NCBI GenBank assembly: GCA_020201435.1
Contig: JAIVGS010000192.1
Span: 1 to 36,449 of the forward strand
DNA length: 36,449 nucleotides
Reading direction: 5' to 3'
Source of the DNA: Myxococcales bacterium
Lineage (GTDB): Bacteria > Myxococcota > Myxococcia > Myxococcales > 40CM-4-68-19
Shown here: in pieces, positions 9,010 through 18,360 of the stretch
Layout: every line of letters begins with the position of its first letter
Position numbering within the stretch: the stretch's first letter is position 1
Position numbers and translations under genes: made by a program
Notes under the pieces: model-generated
What the model saw: only the letters and a program-made list of their open reading frames with translations
Told to the model about the DNA's origin: nothing
Databases searched by the model: none

Positions 9010-11981
9010 GCCGGCACCCCCTTGAGCGCCGCGAGCACGCGGGCGGGCGTCAACGGGAGCGATCGCACGCGCGCGCCGATGGCATGCGCGACGGCATTCG
9101 CGATCGCCGCGCAGGTCGGCACCGTCGCGGGCTCGCCGATCCCGCTCACGTCGGTGTTCGTGCGCCCGCGGAAATGCTCGAGGATCACGGCCTCGATCTT
9201 CGGCACGTCACGCGCTCCCGCGATTCGATAGTGTTCCAGATCGGCGTTGACCATCTTCCCGGTCTGCAAGTCGATCGTGCGGCGCTCGTGCAGCGCGTAG
9301 CTCACGCCCTGGATGATCCCGCCGTTGATCTGCGACTCGATCGCCAGCCGGTTCACCGGCCGGCCGCAGTCGTGCACCGCCACCGCGCGCACCACGCGGA
9401 CGATGCCGGTCTCGGTGTCGACTTCCACCTCGACGAACTGCCCGCCGCCGATGGTGGCGGTGAACTTGTCGTCGTCCTGCCACCCGTCGTAGTCGCGCGC
9501 GCGCGACGCGTAGCCACGCACGGCGCGGCCCAGCTTCCGCGCGGCCGCGCGAACGTCGCTGGTCGCGTCGAGGCCGAGGGCCTCGCGTTTCGCGCGTTCG
9601 GCGGCGAGCCGCACCGCCGGCGTGAGCATCTGCGTGGTCTGGCTTCCGCCCGAGGGCGGACCCTGCGGTAACGCGGTGTCGCCGATGCGGACGTCGACCT
9701 CGTTGGGCGAGACGCCGAGCACTTCGGCCACCACCTGCGCGCAGGCGGTCCGGATGCCGCCGCCGATGTCGGCGACCCCGCTGCGGCACTCGATGCTTCC
9801 GTCGTCGTGGATGAGGACTTCCGCGGAGGACGGCGAGCGATCGAAGTTGTACCAGAGTCCCTGCGCGAATCCGACGCCGCGCTTCAAGGTCCCGGAAGAC
9901 TTCCGCGCGCGCGCCTCGGCCCAGCGGAACTTCTGGGCGCCGACGCGACGTTCTTCGCGGCGCGCCGGATGCTGATCGTTGCGGTCGCGCAGCGCGAGCG
10001 GATCGATGCCGAGCTTTTCGGCGAGCTCGTCGATCGCCTGCTCGAGCCCGAACGCGCCCTGCGGATGGCCTGGCGCACGAAAGGCGGCGGCCGGCCCGGT
10101 GTGGAGGAAGACGTCGTTTTCCTCGCTGCGCATGACGCGGGCCGGATAGAGGTTCTTCACCGGACCGGCGCAGCCCGCTCCCGCCGCGCAACCGGCGCTC
10201 CCATGTGCGGTGAGCTGCAGCGCGAGGAGCTCGCCGTCCTTCGCGGCGCCGATACGGATCTGCTGGATCGAGCTCGGCCGGTTGCCGACCGCGAGGTGCT
10301 CCGCGCGGCGGTCGAGGAACAGCCGCACCGGCCGCTTCGCCTTCTTCGACAGGTGCAGCGCGATCGCGCCGTAGTTGCCGGCGCCGAACTTGGCGCCGAA
10401 GCCGCCGCCGGTGAACTCGCTGATCACGCGCACCTTGCTCTTCGGCAGCTTGAACAGCGTCGCGATCTCGTCCTGCACCGAATGGATGCCTTGTGTACTC
10501 GCGTACAGGGTCACGCCGTCGTGGCGCCAGTCGGCGACGACGCCGTGGGTCTCGATCGCCGAATGCGTCTGCACTTCGGTTCGGTACTCCTGCTCGAGCC
10601 GCACCGGGCTTTCCGCGAACGCTCGTTCGATGTCGCCGCCGCGCTCGGCGACGACCGGGCCGCGGACGTTGCCCTCCTGCGGGACGTCCTTCGCCGCGCC
10701 GCCGCCGCCCGCGGTTCCGGCCTGCTCTACCGGCCCGGGAAAGACCAGTGGTGCTCCCGGTTTGCGCGCGTCGTCGATGTCGGCGACGTGCGGAAGCACC
10801 TCGATATCGATCCGAATCGCGCGCGCCGCGTCCTCGGCCTGCGCCTGCGTCTGCGCGGCGACCGCGGCGACCGGCTGTCCTTCGTAGCGCACCAGCGGGT
10901 ATTTTCCCCGCGCTGCCGACTTCAGCTTGAGCTTCGCCGGCCCCAGGACCCGCTCGACGACGTACGTGGCCGCCACACCCGGCATCGTCTGCGCGGCGCT
11001 CACGTCGACGCTCTTGATCCGCGCGTGCGCGTGCGGGCTGCGCGCGACGGCGGCGTACAGCATCCCGGGAAGCTGGACGTCGAACGAATACCGCGCCCGG
11101 CCGGTGACCTTTTCCGGCCCGTCGATCCGCGGCGTCGGCTGCCCGACCACGCGGAGCCGCGCGCTGCCGTCCCACGGCTGCGGCTCGCCGGGCGGCACCT
11201 TGCGCTCTTTCGGCGCCAGCGCGCCGGGGAGTCCGACCACGAACGAGCGTTCGTTCGTGCCTTCTCCCTTGTCCTGCGCCTTGCCGGCGTCGGTTTCCGC
11301 GGTGCCGCCTTCCACCGGCGACCGGTTCCCCCACGCGTCGGCCTTGCTCGGCGCGCCCGGCGGCGGCAGCTCGCCTTGCGCGACGCCGGCCCTCGACGGT
11401 GGCGTGCGCGCGGCGGTCAGCGCCGCTTCGAACACCTTCGGATACGTCCCGCAGCGGCAGGTGTTGCCCGACACCGCGCGGCGCACGTCCTCTTCGCTCG
11501 GCGACGCGTTCTTCAACAGAAGCGCGTGGCACGACATCACCATGCCGGGCGTGCAGAAGCCGCACTGCAGCGCATCGTGCGCGACGAATGCCGCCTGGAT
11601 CGGCGCGAGCTGGTCGCCGCGCGCGAGGCCTTCGATGGTCATGACCGGCTTGCCCACCGCGTCCAGAGCAAACGTCATGCACGACGCAACCGGCGTGTCG
11701 CCGACCATCACTGTGCATGCTCCGCACGCTCCGCGGTCGCAGCCGATCTTGGTGCCGGTCAGGTGCAGCTGATCGCGCAGCACCGAGACCAGCGTCGCGC
11801 GCGGCTCGACCTGAAGGCGTCGCTCCTCGCCGTTGACGTTCAGCGAAATCGACACCGCCCCCGGTCCGAACCGTGCGGGTGGCCTCTCCTTCGTCGCGCC
11901 CTCGAGCAGCGCCGCGGCCGACGCCGCAACCCCAGCTCCCTTGACAAAACCGCGCCTCGTCAGCTTGGTCTGATCGGACAT
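9006..11981 (-). CDS. Tat-exported molybdopterin oxidoreductase with fused [2Fe-2S] and molybdopterin-binding subunits (PaoA-PaoC-like fusion)
   Basis: MSDQTKLTRRGFVKGAG (twin-Arg); GCDRGACGACTVMVGD and CGFCTPGMVMSCHALL...NTCRCGTY (2Fe-2S clusters); then RVVGQPTPRIDGPEKVTGRARYSFD...GGGFGAKFG...FRAPGHPQG...GIGEPATVP (Mo subunit), all in one frame. The track ORF to 13445 over-extends the start. Confidence 0.9.
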   Translation of the reverse strand: MSDQTKLTRRGFVKGAGVAASAAALLEGATKERPPARFGPGAVSISLNVNGEERRLQVEPRATLVSVLRDQLHLTGTKIGCDRGACGACTVMVGDTPVASCMTFALDAVGKPVMTIEGLARGDQLAPIQAAFVAHDALQCGFCTPGMVMSCHALLLKNASPSEEDVRRAVSGNTCRCGTYPKVFEAALTAARTPPSRAGVAQGELPPPGAPSKADAWGNRSPVEGGTAETDAGKAQDKGEGTNERSFVVGLPGALAPKERKVPPGEPQPWDGSARLRVVGQPTPRIDGPEKVTGRARYSFDVQLPGMLYAAVARSPHAHARIKSVDVSAAQTMPGVAATYVVERVLGPAKLKLKSAARGKYPLVRYEGQPVAAVAAQTQAQAEDAARAIRIDIEVLPHVADIDDARKPGAPLVFPGPVEQAGTAGGGGAAKDVPQEGNVRGPVVAERGGDIERAFAESPVRLEQEYRTEVQTHSAIETHGVVADWRHDGVTLYASTQGIHSVQDEIATLFKLPKSKVRVISEFTGGGFGAKFGAGNYGAIALHLSKKAKRPVRLFLDRRAEHLAVGNRPSSIQQIRIGAAKDGELLALQLTAHGSAGCAAGAGCAGPVKNLYPARVMRSEENDVFLHTGPAAAFRAPGHPQGAFGLEQAIDELAEKLGIDPLALRDRNDQHPARREERRVGAQKFRWAEARARKSSGTLKRGVGFAQGLWYNFDRSPSSAEVLIHDDGSIECRSGVADIGGGIRTACAQVVAEVLGVSPNEVDVRIGDTALPQGPPSGGSQTTQMLTPAVRLAAERAKREALGLDATSDVRAAARKLGRAVRGYASRARDYDGWQDDDKFTATIGGGQFVEVEVDTETGIVRVVRAVAVHDCGRPVNRLAIESQINGGIIQGVSYALHERRTIDLQTGKMVNADLEHYRIAGARDVPKIEAVILEHFRGRTNTDVSGIGEPATVPTCAAIANAVAHAIGARVRSLPLTPARVLAALKGVPA

Positions 11982-12026
11982 GGCGATCGCGCCATACACC
12001 CTGACCGCGCCGGAAAGGAAGGTCTC

Positions 12027-12542
12027 GTGCCGGGCACGATTCTGATTCTCATCGGTCCCGAATATGAGGACTTGGAGGTCTGGTATCCGAAGCTGCGCCT
12101 CGAGGAAGCGGGATACACGGTCAAGCTCGCGGGCCTCGGCGAGCCGCACTATTCGGGCAAGCACGGCTACCCGTGCGCGGTCGACGGACGCATCGCCGAT
12201 TTCCCCGCTTCGCAGCTCGCCGGAATCCTCGCGCCGGGTGGCTGGGCGCCCGACAAGATCCGCCGCGATCCGGAAGCGCTCCGCCGCGTCCGTGAAGTTC
12301 ACGAGGCGGGCAAGATGGTGGCGACGATCTGCCACGGGCCGTGGGTCCTGATCTCGGCGGGCATCGTGCGCGGCCGCCGCTTGACCAGCACCGTCGGCAT
12401 CCGCGACGACGTGATCAACGCCGGCGCGGAGTGGGTCGATGCGCCCTCGGTGATCGACGGGAACATCGTCTCGGCGCGCGTGCCAAAGGATCTCCCGGCT
12501 TTCGGCAAGGCGATGATCGAGGTGCTTTCGAAGCAGCGCTGA
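12027..12542 (+). CDS. DJ-1/PfpI family protein
   Basis: ILILIGPEYEDLEVWYPKLRLEEAGYTVKLAG...MVATICHGPWVLISAGIVRGRRLTS; GTG start preceded by ggaaagga. Confidence 0.92.
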   Translation: MPGTILILIGPEYEDLEVWYPKLRLEEAGYTVKLAGLGEPHYSGKHGYPCAVDGRIADFPASQLAGILAPGGWAPDKIRRDPEALRRVREVHEAGKMVATICHGPWVLISAGIVRGRRLTSTVGIRDDVINAGAEWVDAPSVIDGNIVSARVPKDLPAFGKAMIEVLSKQR

Positions 12543-13466
12543 ATGAAGCTGCTGATCGCTCTCAGCCTCGTCGGCGTCGGGGCCGCGCTCGTCTACGGCA
12601 TGGTGCAGCCATGGACGGGATCGGGCGCGCGCTGGGATGGGCCGCGCGCCGACCCGCGCCGATTGCGCGAGAGCGTCCTCTCGCTCGTCGCGCTCGGGCC
12701 GCGCCACGACGAGGCCGGGATGGCGCGGACGGCCGATTGGATCCTTGCGCAATTGGCCGCTCTCGGCCTTGCGCCGATCGCGCAGGAGTATCGGTTTGCG
12801 AACGGCGGTTACCGAAACGTGACCGTCCGCTTCGGCCCGGGGACTGCCCAGCGGATCGTCGTCGGCGCGCACTACGACGTGCGCGGGCCGTACGCCGGCG
12901 CCGACGACAATTCGAGCGGGACCGCCGGCCTGCTCGAGCTCGCCCGTCTGCTGCGCGACAAGCCGCCGCCGATGCAGGCCGAGCTCGTCTTCTATCCGCG
13001 CGAAGAGGTCGACGGGATGGGCAGCGAAGTGCACGCCAGATCGCTCCTGCGCAGCGAAGTGCGGGCGATGATCGTCCTGGAGATGATCGGCACCTTCTCC
13101 GGGCGGCAGACGTTTCCCTTCGCGGCGCTTGGCCTTCTCTATCCTTCGGAAGGAAATTACATCGTCGTCGCCGGACGGCCGCGCGACCTGCCGCTCACGC
13201 GCACCGTCAAGCGCGCGCTGGCCTCGGCGGGAATCCCGGTCGAGTCGATCAATGCGCCGGAAGCGATCCCCGGGATCGGCGACTCCGATCACCGCAACTA
13301 CTGGCAGCAGGGGATGACGGCGGTGATGGTCACCGACACCGCGTGGTACCGGAACCCGCGCTATCACACAGCGCAGGACACACCCGACACGCTCGACTAT
13401 GCGAGGATGGCGCAGGTCGTCGAAGGGACGGCAGCGGCGGTGCACGCGCTAGCGATCCCACGCTGA
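12543..13466 (+). CDS. M28-family zinc metallopeptidase
   Basis: IVVGAHYDVRGPYAGADDNSSGTAGLLELARLL...ELVFYPREEVDGMGS...DSDHRNYWQQGMTAVMVTDTAWYRNPRYHTAQDTPDTLDY. Confidence 0.92.
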   Translation: MKLLIALSLVGVGAALVYGMVQPWTGSGARWDGPRADPRRLRESVLSLVALGPRHDEAGMARTADWILAQLAALGLAPIAQEYRFANGGYRNVTVRFGPGTAQRIVVGAHYDVRGPYAGADDNSSGTAGLLELARLLRDKPPPMQAELVFYPREEVDGMGSEVHARSLLRSEVRAMIVLEMIGTFSGRQTFPFAALGLLYPSEGNYIVVAGRPRDLPLTRTVKRALASAGIPVESINAPEAIPGIGDSDHRNYWQQGMTAVMVTDTAWYRNPRYHTAQDTPDTLDYARMAQVVEGTAAAVHALAIPR

Positions 13467-15284
13467 ACGCCAGGCCCCGATCGACTCGGCGTACCTGACG
13501 AAGCCCGCGTAGAACGGATGGCGCGCGACGGTCGCGCTGTCGCCGATCACGATCAGCTTCTTTCGCGCGCGAGTGAGCGCGACGTTGATGCGGCGGATGT
13601 CGGCGACGAAGCCGAGCTCACCCGCGTCGTTGGATCGGACCAGCGAGACGATCACTGCTTCCTTCTCGCGGCCCTGGAAGCCGTCGACGGTGTCGACCTC
13701 GAGATCGGCGACGTCGGCGAGGAGCTGGCGGATCCGCTGCACCTGAGCGTCGTAGGGCGAGATGACCGCGACGTCCTGCGCCCGTACCCCGGCCGCGAGA
13801 AGCCGACGCACTTCCGACGCCGCGAGCCCCGCTTCGCCCTCGTTGAATTTCGATTCGCTGTCGGCGGGCGTCTGTTCCTCGAACCCGCGGCCGGCGGTGT
13901 CGATCATCTCCAGCGGCGCGTCGTCGATCGCGTGGTGCGCCACCGATGGATGAGCGCGCAGCTTTCCTTCGTAGAGCACGTCGCTCGGATAGCGCATGAT
14001 CTTCTCGTTCATCCGGTGTTGCTCGGCCAGCGTCACCATCGCGGAAGGTTGCGCCGCCGTCAGCCGTTCGAAGAGCGACACCGAGAGCGGAGCGGCGTCG
14101 GGCGAGATCACGGTGGGCGGCAGTTGGCGGTGATCGCCGGCCAGCACCGCGCGGGAGCAGCGGAGCAGCGCGAGGTAGACGGCGGGTTCCACCGCCTGCG
14201 TCGCTTCGTCGATCACCGCGAGGTCGAACGTCCGTCGGGCGAGCGCGCGCGACTCGAGGCCGGTCAGCGTCGCGAGGATCACCTGCGCCTTTTCGAGGAC
14301 CGCGAGCTCCGCGCGCTCCTCGAGCTCGCGGGCTTCGGCGAGGAGCTTGCGCGCCTCCCGCTCCGCTTCGCGGGCCTCGCTGAAGCGGCCGGGGCCGCGG
14401 CGCTGCTTCCGCTTGCGCGCATCGGACCGCAGGCGCAGGGCTTCACGGACCAGATCGGCGGCGATCCGAGCCTGATCGTGCGCGGCGGTCTTCTGATCGA
14501 GCGTATGCTCCACCACCGACGGCAGCACCCGCGCCGGATGGCCGATGCGCACCGCGTCGATGCCGGTCGCGACCAGCCGCTCGACGAGGTTGTCGACGGC
14601 GAGGTTCGACGGCGCCGAAGCGAGCACGCTCTCTCCGCGCGCCAGGGCGCGACGGATCACCTCGACCAGCACCGTCGTCTTTCCCGTGCCGGGCGGACCG
14701 TGGACGAGCGCGACGTCGCGCGCGCGGTCGGCGAGATCGAGAGCCGCAAGCTGTTCTGGATTCAGAACATGCGTGATGTCGATCGGCCCGGGCGTTTCGA
14801 AACGAAGCGCCTCCGCGCGCACCACGGGGTGCCAGCGGCGCGCCTCGCGCATCCGCCGCACCGCGCCGGAGAGCCGCTCGTACGTCGCCGAGGAAGGCTG
14901 CAGCTCGATCATCACCCGCCCTTCGGTCGCCCAATCGGGCGGCGGCTCGTCGAACGCGACCGCCAGCCGCGCCCGCTGCCGGCGGGCGACGATCCCCGAC
15001 GGTGATTCGAACGCGCGTTCTTTTTTTGCAACGATCGTTATAATCGAGCCGACCCCGATCTCCGACCCGCCCAGCTCCCGCCCGCCCGGCCGGGCATACG
15101 TGACCAGCGAGCGGCCGGCCAGCCCGCCCTCCTCGACCGCCTCGACGTCCGCGAGCAGGATGCCGCGCGCCTCGCGCTGCGCGACCGACAGCCGCGAGCG
15201 CGCGTCCTCGAACCGCTCCGTCTCGGCCGCGCGCTCGGTGTCGAGGAGCGCACCGAGTCGCGCGAGGTGCTGTTCGAGGTCCAC
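13449..15284 (-). CDS. Superfamily 1 DNA/RNA helicase (IGHMBP2/SMUBP-2-like)
   Basis: VHGPPGTGKTTVLVE (Walker A), VIDEATQAVEPAVYLALL (DEAD-like), LAGDHRQLPPTV, DTVDGFQGREKEAVIVSLVRSN, NVALTRARKKLIVIGD; GTG start inferred. Confidence 0.9.
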   Translation of the reverse strand: MDLEQHLARLGALLDTERAAETERFEDARSRLSVAQREARGILLADVEAVEEGGLAGRSLVTYARPGGRELGGSEIGVGSIITIVAKKERAFESPSGIVARRQRARLAVAFDEPPPDWATEGRVMIELQPSSATYERLSGAVRRMREARRWHPVVRAEALRFETPGPIDITHVLNPEQLAALDLADRARDVALVHGPPGTGKTTVLVEVIRRALARGESVLASAPSNLAVDNLVERLVATGIDAVRIGHPARVLPSVVEHTLDQKTAAHDQARIAADLVREALRLRSDARKRKQRRGPGRFSEAREAEREARKLLAEARELEERAELAVLEKAQVILATLTGLESRALARRTFDLAVIDEATQAVEPAVYLALLRCSRAVLAGDHRQLPPTVISPDAAPLSVSLFERLTAAQPSAMVTLAEQHRMNEKIMRYPSDVLYEGKLRAHPSVAHHAIDDAPLEMIDTAGRGFEEQTPADSESKFNEGEAGLAASEVRRLLAAGVRAQDVAVISPYDAQVQRIRQLLADVADLEVDTVDGFQGREKEAVIVSLVRSNDAGELGFVADIRRINVALTRARKKLIVIGDSATVARHPFYAGFVRYAESIGAWRSAWDR

Positions 15285-15318
15285 GCCGTTTCCTATACTC
15301 GGCCCAACGGAGGCGCGC

Positions 15319-15738
15319 ATGGCCACCATCGAAAGGCACGTGACGAAGCAGGTCGTGGCGATGGATGCGATCACGCCCTGCCGCGAAGCGGCCAAGGTGA
15401 TGCGGGACAAGAAGATCGGCGCCATCGCGGTGCGCGAGGCCGGGCGGATCGTCGGCATCGTCACCGAGCGCGACCTGGTGGCGCGGGTGATGGCGTCGGG
15501 CGACGGCGGCGCGATGCCGATCGGCGAGGCGATGCGCACCGACCTGCCCAAGGTGGCGCTCAACGCGACCGAAGTGGAGACCACGGAGATGATGCGCACC
15601 CAGTACACCCGCCACCTGCTGGTCGAGGAGGGCGGCAACGTCGTCGGCATCATCTCGATGCGCGACGTGATCCAGCTGATGCTCGACGACAAGCAGTTCC
15701 TCATCGAGCAACTGCAGACGTATATAGATGGCCGGTGA
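15319..15738 (+). CDS. CBS-domain pair protein
   Basis: VVAMDAITPCREAAKVMRDKKIGAIAVREAGRIVGIVTERDLVARV and RHLLVEEGGNVVGIISMRDVIQLM. Confidence 0.92.
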   Translation: MATIERHVTKQVVAMDAITPCREAAKVMRDKKIGAIAVREAGRIVGIVTERDLVARVMASGDGGAMPIGEAMRTDLPKVALNATEVETTEMMRTQYTRHLLVEEGGNVVGIISMRDVIQLMLDDKQFLIEQLQTYIDGR

Positions 15739-15745
15739 ACGGCCG

Positions 15746-16663
15746 ATGAAGTTCGTCATGTTCGGATCAGGCGGCGTCGGCGGCTATTACGGCGCGCGCC
15801 TCGTCCAGGCCGGAAACGAGGTCGTCTTCGTCGCGCGCGGCGCGCATGCCGCCAGGATGCGCGAAAAGGGACTAAGTATAAAAAGCGAAACCGGGGACGC
15901 GCTCATCAGCCCGGTGAACGTCGTCGAAGACCCCGCCCGCGCCGGCGACGCCGACGTCATCTTCGTCGCCGTCAAGCTCTGGGACAGCGAGAGCGCGGCG
16001 AACGCGATCAAGCCGATCATCGGCCCCCGCACGACCGTCGTCTCGCTGCAGAACGGCGTCGACAAGGACGACGTCCTCGCCGGCGCGGCCGGCCGCGAGC
16101 ACGTCGTCGGCGGCATCACCCACATCGGCGCGGTCATCGCCGAGCCGGGCGTGATCGCCCACACCGGCAAGCTCCAGCGCGTCACGCTCGGCGAGCTCGC
16201 CAAAGGCCCGCCTTCCCCGCGCGTGATCGCGATCGTCGCGGCGCTGGCGCGGGCGAAGATCGAGGCCGTCGCGAGCGACGACATCGTCAAGGCGACCTGG
16301 GAGAAGTTCGTCTTCCTCACCTCGTTGTCGGGCATGACCGCGCTGACCCGAAAGCCGGTCGGCCCCGTCCGCGACAACCCGGCGACGCGCGCGATGCTGC
16401 GCGACGCGCTCGAGGAGACCGCCGCCGTCGCCCGCGCCGAGGGCGTCCCGCTCGCCGAAGACCTCCCCGAGAAGCAGCTCAAGATGATCGACGGCCTGAA
16501 CCCGGCGATGACCTCGTCGATGGCCCAGGATCTCGCGCGCGGAAAGCGGCTCGAGCTCGAGTGGCTGAGCGGCGCCGTCGTCCGCCGCGGCGAGGCGCGC
16601 GGCCAGAAGACGCCGGTGCACCGCGCGATCCATGCCGCGCTAGTGCTGCACGCGAACCCCTGA
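15746..16663 (+). CDS. panE: 2-dehydropantoate 2-reductase family protein
   Basis: MKFVMFGSGGVGGYYGARLVQAGNEVVFVARGAHAARMREKGL...LQNGVDKDDVL; ApbA/PanE fold. Confidence 0.88.
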   Translation: MKFVMFGSGGVGGYYGARLVQAGNEVVFVARGAHAARMREKGLSIKSETGDALISPVNVVEDPARAGDADVIFVAVKLWDSESAANAIKPIIGPRTTVVSLQNGVDKDDVLAGAAGREHVVGGITHIGAVIAEPGVIAHTGKLQRVTLGELAKGPPSPRVIAIVAALARAKIEAVASDDIVKATWEKFVFLTSLSGMTALTRKPVGPVRDNPATRAMLRDALEETAAVARAEGVPLAEDLPEKQLKMIDGLNPAMTSSMAQDLARGKRLELEWLSGAVVRRGEARGQKTPVHRAIHAALVLHANP

Positions 16664-18295
16664 ATCGTCGTCGAGCATCAGCCACTCGATGACCGACACC
16701 GGCAGGCTGCCGTAGGACAACAGCTCGTCGTGAAACGCGCCGAGACGGAAGGAAGCGCCGCGCCGATCGCGATACCGCCCGAGCAGCCCCATGATCTGCC
16801 ACTTCCCGGTGATGTACGCGATCTTCTGCAGCGGGCTCGCCGCCGCGCCCGCCGCCTCGCCCTCGGCAGCCTCGCGATCGAGCCCGCCCGCGTCCATGAA
16901 GTAGCGCACCGCCTCTTCGAAGCTCCACTTGCCGGTGTGCAGGTTGACGTCGACCCCGATCCGCGCCGCCCGGTACCGCGAGAGCCGCAGCACCTGCGCC
17001 TGCCCCGCGGACCCCTCCGGGTACAACCCCTGCCGCGAGAGCATCTCTTCGCCGTACAGCGCCCACCCCTCGACGAAGACGTTGTCCCCCTGCTGCCGCC
17101 GGATCTCGTCGGTGAGATGATTCGCGATCGAAAGCTGCAGGAAATGCCCCGGAATCCCCTCGTGCCCGAGGATCGGCCGAGGGTCCTCGATCGCCGCGCG
17201 GATGTAGAAGTTGCCGCTCTTCGGGTTGTAGGTGGGGATGAAATAGAACCCCTCCGGGTCGTTGTCGTAGAGCCCCGGCGGGTTCATGAACCCGCCCGGC
17301 GACGTCGGCTTGAACGCTTCCGGAAGCTGCCGGATGGTGAACGGCCCGAGATACGCCGGCAGCGTCACCAGCCGCCGCTCGCGGAGGAAATCGATCATCT
17401 CCTTCTCTCGCGCCTGGTACGCGGCCAGGAACGCCTGCTGGTCGGCCGGCACGCGGGCGGCGCGCGACGGATCCGGCGAGGCGAGCGACGGATCGCGCAG
17501 CAGCGACTCCAGCCCGCGGTAGCGGTTCAACTCGGCGACCCCGAGCATCGCCAGCTGGTCGGCATCGAGCGGCAGCAGGTTGACCTGGTGCAGCAGCTCG
17601 TCGTACCGCGCCCGCCCCATCGGCGCCCATGCCGCCATCTTCGGGATCCGCTCCTCCAGCCACGCCGCGAATCCGTGCAGCGCCGCGAGCGCGCCGTCGC
17701 GCGCTTTCACCAGCGCGTCCTTCTCCGCCGGCGACAGGTCCGCCGCCAGCGACATCAGGCTGCCGAGATAGAGATCGTCGCCCCCGCGCGCCGACTGCGC
17801 GGCCAGCCGTGCGTACAGCGCGATCGGCTTCGTCAGATTGCGCCGGGCCTGCTCGAGAAACGCCGGCATCTTTTGCAGCCGCTGCGTCGCCGCCAGCGCG
17901 CGCGTCCGCGGCAGCGCGTACTCCTTCTTGAGCAGCGAAAAGATGGCCGAGGAACACTCGCCGACGTAGATCTGCGGATCCTTCTCCTCCGGCTCGAGGA
18001 GTCCGCCGTAGACGCGATCGCGCTCGAGCTGCGCACGGAGCAGGACCGCGTCGACGCGATCGTCCTTGCTCCACCCCGAAGTCTGCAGCGCCTTCACCTG
18101 CCCGAGGATCGCCTCGACGTGACGCCTGCGCTCGCGAAAGGCGGTGGGGTCGGAGAGGTCCGCATCCCACATGTGCAGACCCTGGTCGCTGCTCGTCACC
18201 GGATCGATCCGGTTGCGCCAGTCGTAATAGTCGCGCGCGATCGCGCGCATGGCGGAGGGATCGGAAGCAGCCAGCAGGGCGAGAAGGAGGAGCAT
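16640..18295 (-). CDS. DUF885 family (putative metallopeptidase)
   Basis: ILGHEGIPGHFLQLSIANHL (HEGIPGH motif), FVEGWALYGEEM, N-terminal hydrophobic segment MLLLLALLAASD. Confidence 0.9.
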   Translation of the reverse strand: MLLLLALLAASDPSAMRAIARDYYDWRNRIDPVTSSDQGLHMWDADLSDPTAFRERRRHVEAILGQVKALQTSGWSKDDRVDAVLLRAQLERDRVYGGLLEPEEKDPQIYVGECSSAIFSLLKKEYALPRTRALAATQRLQKMPAFLEQARRNLTKPIALYARLAAQSARGGDDLYLGSLMSLAADLSPAEKDALVKARDGALAALHGFAAWLEERIPKMAAWAPMGRARYDELLHQVNLLPLDADQLAMLGVAELNRYRGLESLLRDPSLASPDPSRAARVPADQQAFLAAYQAREKEMIDFLRERRLVTLPAYLGPFTIRQLPEAFKPTSPGGFMNPPGLYDNDPEGFYFIPTYNPKSGNFYIRAAIEDPRPILGHEGIPGHFLQLSIANHLTDEIRRQQGDNVFVEGWALYGEEMLSRQGLYPEGSAGQAQVLRLSRYRAARIGVDVNLHTGKWSFEEAVRYFMDAGGLDREAAEGEAAGAAASPLQKIAYITGKWQIMGLLGRYRDRRGASFRLGAFHDELLSYGSLPVSVIEWLMLDDDSGVRVQH

Positions 18296-18360
18296 CGGCG
18301 CAGGCTAGCAGCACGCTTGCCCATGCCGCGAGTCCGTGCGATGGACCAAGAGGGAGTCCG

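Noticed and set aside
9807-12542. 911-aa plus-strand ORF ending in a DJ-1-like region
   Set aside because: Only the last ~170 aa (12027-12542) is real; the upstream part is antisense to the molybdopterin enzyme.
11982-13445. N-terminal 488-aa extension of the 1479-aa ORF
   Set aside because: Antisense to the M28 peptidase and DJ-1 genes; the true start with a Tat signal (MSDQTKLTRRGF) is at 11981.
15285-15704. N-terminal extension of the 751-aa helicase ORF
   Set aside because: Antisense to the CBS-domain gene; the helicase start is placed at the GTG at 15284.
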